A stretch of 64,000 bases of DNA from assembly GCA_903825305.1 (NCBI GenBank), contig CAIKAC010000007.1, positions 51,766 through 115,765 of the forward strand, given 5' to 3'. The translations under genes were made by a program, and so were the position numbers. Origin of the DNA: an uncultured Actinomycetes bacterium (GTDB lineage Bacteria > Actinomycetota > Acidimicrobiia > Acidimicrobiales > RAAP-2). Under the pieces are notes generated by a model. The model was not told the origin of the DNA and made no database searches. It was given only the letters and a program-made list of their open reading frames with translations. Positions 60,580-64,000 of this stretch are shown in pieces; position 1 is the stretch's first letter; each line of letters opens with the position of its first letter.

Positions 60580-61371
60580 GTGAGTTCAGAACCGGATCGA
60601 GGATTTCGTCGCAAGCGCAATCAACGCGCAGACTCTGCCTCGACATCAGAGCAAGCAAAACTCATTGCCACCAATCTTGCTGAGATTGACGAGGTGCAAG
60701 TCCGTGAAGTGATGACACCTCGCATCGATGTTGAGGTGCTCGAAACCCCGGTGAGCACGAGTGATATTGCCAAAGCCGTTCGCGAAACCGGACATCTGTG
60801 TTATCCCGTAGTGCTTGATGATCTTGACAATGCCGTGGGCTTATTGTTCATTAAAGACCTCCTGCGTTCAGGCAAGAGCATTTTCGAAGAGGGAGCGAGC
60901 CTGAGCTCCGTTGAAATATCGCGAAGAATTCGACCCGCCCTTCTCATCCCCGAATCCATCAATGTGCTCGAAGCACTCGAAACCATGCGCGAAGAAAAGC
61001 GAGGAACCGCGCTCGTGGTTGACGAATACGGCGGCGTGGCTGGCTTGATCACCATTCGCGACCTCATGGAGCCCCTTGTTGGCGACCTCGTCGATGAACT
61101 CTCTGAGCAAGAAGAGCCAGAGGCGGTGCGCGTCGATGCAGCACGCTGGCTGATTCAGGGACAGATGGCCATTGACGATCTCCCCGAGACCATTGGCCTC
61201 GAGCTGCCTGAAGGTGATTACGTCACCCTCGGCGGATTTTTACTCGCCCAGCTCGGTGAAATTCCTGATGAAGGTGACGAAATCACCTACGAGGGCTGGA
61301 CCTTGCGAGTGCATGCCATGGACAAACGGCGCATTGCCGAGGTCATTGTCCGGCGCCCCGCAACCGACTGA
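60580..61371 (+). CDS. CBS-pair/CorC-HlyC domain protein
   Basis: 263 aa. N-terminal basic tail, two CBS domains (about 42-165, VMTPRIDVEVLE and VVDEYGGVAGLITIRDLMEPLVG) and a C-terminal CorC_HlyC domain (about 180-258). Lacks the DUF21 membrane part of hemolysin-C/CNNM proteins, so like CorC it would be a soluble modulator of divalent-cation or other transport; CBS domains may sense adenosyl ligands. GTG at 60580 with GGAGG; the earlier frame overlaps the receiver gene. Confidence 0.85.
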   Translation: MSSEPDRGFRRKRNQRADSASTSEQAKLIATNLAEIDEVQVREVMTPRIDVEVLETPVSTSDIAKAVRETGHLCYPVVLDDLDNAVGLLFIKDLLRSGKSIFEEGASLSSVEISRRIRPALLIPESINVLEALETMREEKRGTALVVDEYGGVAGLITIRDLMEPLVGDLVDELSEQEEPEAVRVDAARWLIQGQMAIDDLPETIGLELPEGDYVTLGGFLLAQLGEIPDEGDEITYEGWTLRVHAMDKRRIAEVIVRRPATD

Positions 61372-61598
61372 GACATTCTCATATCGCCAAGACATTGTTT
61401 ACATGTGATCTCTCTGGATCTTCTTCACATTGCCAGAGGTGATGTTCTGCATGGAAGCTTTGGGAATTCACTTCCGAGAAACTGTTGTTCCATTGCTCTG
61501 GCTGCTCGGTGACCACCTTGGCTCGCCAGGTAAAGGGAGATCGTGATTGGTGCACAGACTTCAACACCGAACCTCCCAATGTTTCAGTGAGCCAGCGT

Positions 61599-61604
61599 TA
61601 ATAT
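61599..61604 (+). promoter_or_regulatory. -10 box (TAATAT) of the leaderless TetR gene
   Basis: TAATAT ends 8 nt before the GTG at 61613; the best -10 match in the window. The preceding 61372-61598 shows no gene. Confidence 0.5.
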
Positions 61605-61612
61605 GAAAGACA

Positions 61613-62182
61613 GTGTCGAACGAGCATCAAAAAAGAGCGCCGATCGTCCCGTCTCATCAAGCTAAGGAAGTCCTCATTGAAGCCGTGATCGAGATGGTGC
61701 GGACAATGCCTGTCGAAGAGATCACCTCACGCGCTATTGGCGAAAAGATCCAGATGGACCCCCAGGTCATCTTTCGGAACTTCGGCTCAGTGAACAACCT
61801 GCTGGTGCAAGTTTCCAAAGTGATGGGAACTCGCTACTCACCAGTAGTTACTCCAGAGAATTTCATCGAGACCGCAATGCTCTTGATGCCGCGATTCAAA
61901 TTGCTCATCTACCTCTTGGGTGTCGGAGTTCCGGGAGATCAATTAATGCTTGACGATGGTCGCGCCACCATGGAGTCAATCAAAGCACGACCTGAATTTG
62001 AACATGTGTCTGAGCGCGTCACCAATGCAATGGCCATCATCAGCATCTTCGTTCTCGAAGGAACACTTGCATTCAATTCCATCCATCCCTTTAGCGCCGA
62101 GGAAATGATGGATGCCGTGCAACTTTTTGGTGCCCTCACCAAACACGTTGGGGAACTCGAAGACGAGCTTGGTTGGTCCTAG
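61613..62182 (+). CDS. TetR-family transcriptional regulator
   Basis: 189 aa. N-terminal HTH (about 20-65, EEITSRAIGEKIQMDPQVIFRNFGSVNNLL) with the recognition helix slightly diverged (VIFRNF for IYxHF), then a helical ligand domain with a hydrophobic core. No target or ligand recognised. Leaderless GTG start. Followed by a hairpin with a T-rich tail. Confidence 0.72.
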   Translation: MSNEHQKRAPIVPSHQAKEVLIEAVIEMVRTMPVEEITSRAIGEKIQMDPQVIFRNFGSVNNLLVQVSKVMGTRYSPVVTPENFIETAMLLMPRFKLLIYLLGVGVPGDQLMLDDGRATMESIKARPEFEHVSERVTNAMAIISIFVLEGTLAFNSIHPFSAEEMMDAVQLFGALTKHVGELEDELGWS

Positions 62183-62266
62183 TCAACGCTTCGCTGATAT
62201 CGACCGGCTGTCAATGCAACCAAACGAGGTCGTAACGTTCCAAGCATTGGACAATCCTCAACACCC

Positions 62267-62282
62267 AAGCTGACATCAGCTT
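62267..62282 (+). terminator. Hairpin AAGCTG-ACAT-CAGCTT after the TetR gene
   Basis: A 6-bp stem with a 4-nt loop followed by TTGCCTTTC, a weak intrinsic terminator. It sits between convergent genes; the rest of 62183-62391 shows no coding signal. Confidence 0.45.
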
Positions 62283-62391
62283 TTGCCTTTCTTGGAGATC
62301 TGAGAGATCACGAGCAAAGGTATTGCTTCGCCATCTTCGACGATGCTAGAGGAGCGAGTTTCGCGCACTGCCCTCAGCGCAACTTCGTAGC

Positions 62392-64000
62392 TCAGCTGTG
62401 TTGCATCCTTCGACGCGTCCACGATACGAAGACCATGCCGATTGCGAGGATGACGCCGGCAAACCACCAGGTTCCGATGAGGTTACTGCCGGTTGCGGCA
62501 AGCGAAGAGGCTGGCTTCGACGCTGTAGCGACCCGAGGAGCACCTCCCGTCGATGATCCACCATGTGACGGTGATGGCGGGGTGACTTCCGAGACCGCCA
62601 CGATGGGATCTCCTAAGAACGAGATGGTTACCGAGCCGTCTTGGGTAGCCGTAGCGAGCAGGGTGGCAGTTCCGTTCACGATCTCATAGACCTTGTCGCC
62701 AGCTTTAATCGCAGCATCGGTGACCGTCATCGAGATCGGCGATGTCGCATTTGGAGAGGAGCCGTCAGGCGCCTGCCACGTCACAACAAACGAGGTCACA
62801 TAGGACTGGCCTGAGGGTAATTCACCACTAACAGCCCCAGCATTCGCCACGGGATAGAGCGAGACCATGGTTCCATTTGGCAGCGCACCCACTGGAACGC
62901 TTACCGAAGCGCTGAGACCACCTGAGCCAACCGAGAGCACTGTCACCTGTGATGAGGAAACGAGGCTGTTGGTCGGAGTGCCAACGTCGCCGTTGGTAAT
63001 ACCTCCTGGTAGCGGGGCTTGGCTCACCACCCACTGCGCGGTGAAGGTCACATTTTGCGAGCCCATTGTGTAGGACGAGCCGTCTTGGTAGATAGCCGTA
63101 CCATCGGACCAGCCAAGGAAGGTGTAGCCAGTCTTCAATGGGTCGATCATGATCGAGTTCACGGCAATCGTCGTTCCCGATGTTGCGCTTTCCGAGCTTG
63201 GCGCCGTACCGGTACCGCCGTTCAGGTTGTAGTTGACGTTGTAGAGCGTCGTCCATACGGCTTGGAACGTGACGTCTGAATTTCCGACGGTGTAAGTCGC
63301 ACCATCTCGATAGGTCGTTGTTCCATCAGACCAGCCGGCAAACACATAACCCGTTCTTGTTGGATCTATGAACATGGGGTTCACCGAGATCGTCGAACCG
63401 GTCCCAGCACTGAGTCCATTGGGTGCAGTACCACTGCCACCGTTCAGGTCATAGGTCACCATGTGACTAACCGGCGTCCACTGGGCGGCGAGGGTGACAT
63501 TCGAGGTGCCAACCGTGTAGCTGTCGCCATCTTGATAGGTCGTTGTTCCATCAGACCAGCCGGCGAAGGTGTAGCCATCCTTAGTTGGATCTACCCCTGA
63601 GGTGTTGACTTCGAAAGATTGCCCGGTGTTTTGGTCACCTTGGGTTGGTGCAGTACCGCTGCCACCATTCAGGTCATAGGTCACCGTGTAATTCACGGGC
63701 GTCCACTGGGCGGCGAGGGTGACATTCGAGGTGCCAACCGTGTAGCTGTCGCCATCTTGATAGGTCGTTGTTCCATCAGACCAGCCGGCGAAGGTGTAGC
63801 CAGCCTTGGTTGGATCTACCCCTGGGACGTTGACTGCGACCGTGCCACCGGTCAAAACCGTGCTTTGTGTTGGAGCCGTACCTTGTCCACCGTTCAGGTC
63901 ATAGGTCACCATGTGACTAACCGGCGTCCACTGGGCGGCGAGGGTGACATTCGAGGTGCCGACCGTGTAGCTGTCGCCATCTTGATAGGTCGTTGTTCCA
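62392..64000 (-). CDS. InlB B-repeat surface protein with LAATG sorting signal (N-terminus beyond the window)
   Basis: At least 536 aa, open through base 64000. Reading from the N-terminal side: four complete and one partial 73-75-aa repeats of the InlB/List-Bact type (core VTYDLNGG...GYTFAGWSDGTTTY...DGDSYTVGTSNVTLAAQW), a low-complexity region, and a C-terminal LAATG motif, hydrophobic helix and basic tail (RRRM). LAxTG is the sortase E signal of actinobacteria. Probably an adhesin-like extracellular protein; signal peptide and any N-terminal domain are outside the window. Confidence 0.85.
   Translation of the reverse strand, partial: GTTTYQDGDSYTVGTSNVTLAAQWTPVSHMVTYDLNGGQGTAPTQSTVLTGGTVAVNVPGVDPTKAGYTFAGWSDGTTTYQDGDSYTVGTSNVTLAAQWTPVNYTVTYDLNGGSGTAPTQGDQNTGQSFEVNTSGVDPTKDGYTFAGWSDGTTTYQDGDSYTVGTSNVTLAAQWTPVSHMVTYDLNGGSGTAPNGLSAGTGSTISVNPMFIDPTRTGYVFAGWSDGTTTYRDGATYTVGNSDVTFQAVWTTLYNVNYNLNGGTGTAPSSESATSGTTIAVNSIMIDPLKTGYTFLGWSDGTAIYQDGSSYTMGSQNVTFTAQWVVSQAPLPGGITNGDVGTPTNSLVSSSQVTVLSVGSGGLSASVSVPVGALPNGTMVSLYPVANAGAVSGELPSGQSYVTSFVVTWQAPDGSSPNATSPISMTVTDAAIKAGDKVYEIVNGTATLLATATQDGSVTISFLGDPIVAVSEVTPPSPSHGGSSTGGAPRVATASKPASSLAATGSNLIGTWWFAGVILAIGMVFVSWTRRRMQHS
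63463..64000 (-). repeat. Near-identical 225-nt tandem DNA repeats in the surface protein gene
   Basis: A 104-nt block at 63474-63577 is repeated without change at 63699-63802, exactly 225 nt on, and again from 63924 with one base different in the visible 77 nt. The following units (63238-63462, 63019-63237) are diverged copies. Identity at DNA level means recent duplication, so copy number may vary between strains. Confidence 0.85.

Noticed and set aside
63463..64000. CRISPR array
   Set aside because: Repeats are 225 nt, in one continuous reading frame, and encode InlB-type units; no short repeats with unique spacers.

Overview
The window is ordinary chromosome of a free-living actinobacterium of moderately high G+C. 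Evidence: CarD/WhiB/ECF SigR-RsrA regulators, a ClpC-RadA-DisA-CarD-IspD-IspF-RlmB gene order as in Mycobacterium, a GlnR-type regulator, GpgS, BagA/BagB-type ATPases beside a WhiB, many GTG starts and frequent leaderless starts. Class Acidimicrobiia (Ilumatobacter-like) fits best, but that is an inference. I found no phage, insertion sequence, CRISPR array or rRNA operon.

Layout. 1-2.8 kb: 5' part of threonine synthase (thrC) behind a SAM-binding riboswitch, gpgS, a LytR_C protein, tRNA-Thr(UGU), mscL. 2.8-10.3 kb (minus): clpC, radA, disA, carD, ispD, ispF, rlmB. 10.5-11.5 kb: polyprenyl synthetase. 11.5-24.1 kb (minus): one nearly gapless run, znuA-znuC-znuB, sigR-rsrA, tilS, hpt, folE, folP, a phosphatase-like gene lacking the catalytic Cys, folB, folK, a DUF2520 oxidoreductase, panC, nadB, nadC, coaX. 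It covers zinc uptake, the zinc/thiol stress switch, and folate, pantothenate/CoA and NAD synthesis. 24.1-28.8 kb (plus): zur, pgeF-like, murL, murD2, bioY, a 53-aa membrane protein. The pgeF-murL-murD2 trio predicts the alternative route to D-Glu in peptidoglycan, in which MurD2 adds L-Glu and MurL epimerises it. 28.8-32.5 kb: tRNA-Thr(CGU), a LuxR-type response regulator with a PAS histidine kinase, and a double-TetR regulator; similar TAGGG...CCCTA palindromes lie upstream of both units. 32.5-36.9 kb (minus): topA, tmk, holB. 37-42.7 kb: KimA-like K+ transporter with a C-terminal OB-fold, divergent from two TrkA genes, then a HAD-IB hydrolase and a sigma-70 gene coupled to a 28-aa peptide gene. 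42.9-46.9 kb: glycerol catabolism (FGGY kinase, GlpA-like, FAD oxidoreductase). 46.9-52 kb: nadE, GSII with a histone-H1-like tail, GSI, GlnR-like regulator. 52-54.9 kb (minus): hesB/erpA, a fused [2Fe-2S]/truncated molybdenum hydroxylase, ridA, a membrane protein. 55-62.2 kb: mrp, a DUF929 thiol protein with VKOR, whiB, bagA/bagB, a stand-alone receiver, a CBS/CorC protein, a TetR. 62.4 kb to the end (minus): a repeat-built surface protein with an LAATG sorting signal, cut by the window edge.

Start sites were chosen by Shine-Dalgarno position, overlap with the upstream stop, or a TAnnnT hexamer 6-9 nt before the start (leaderless). Gene symbols rest on motif recognition only; no search could be run.
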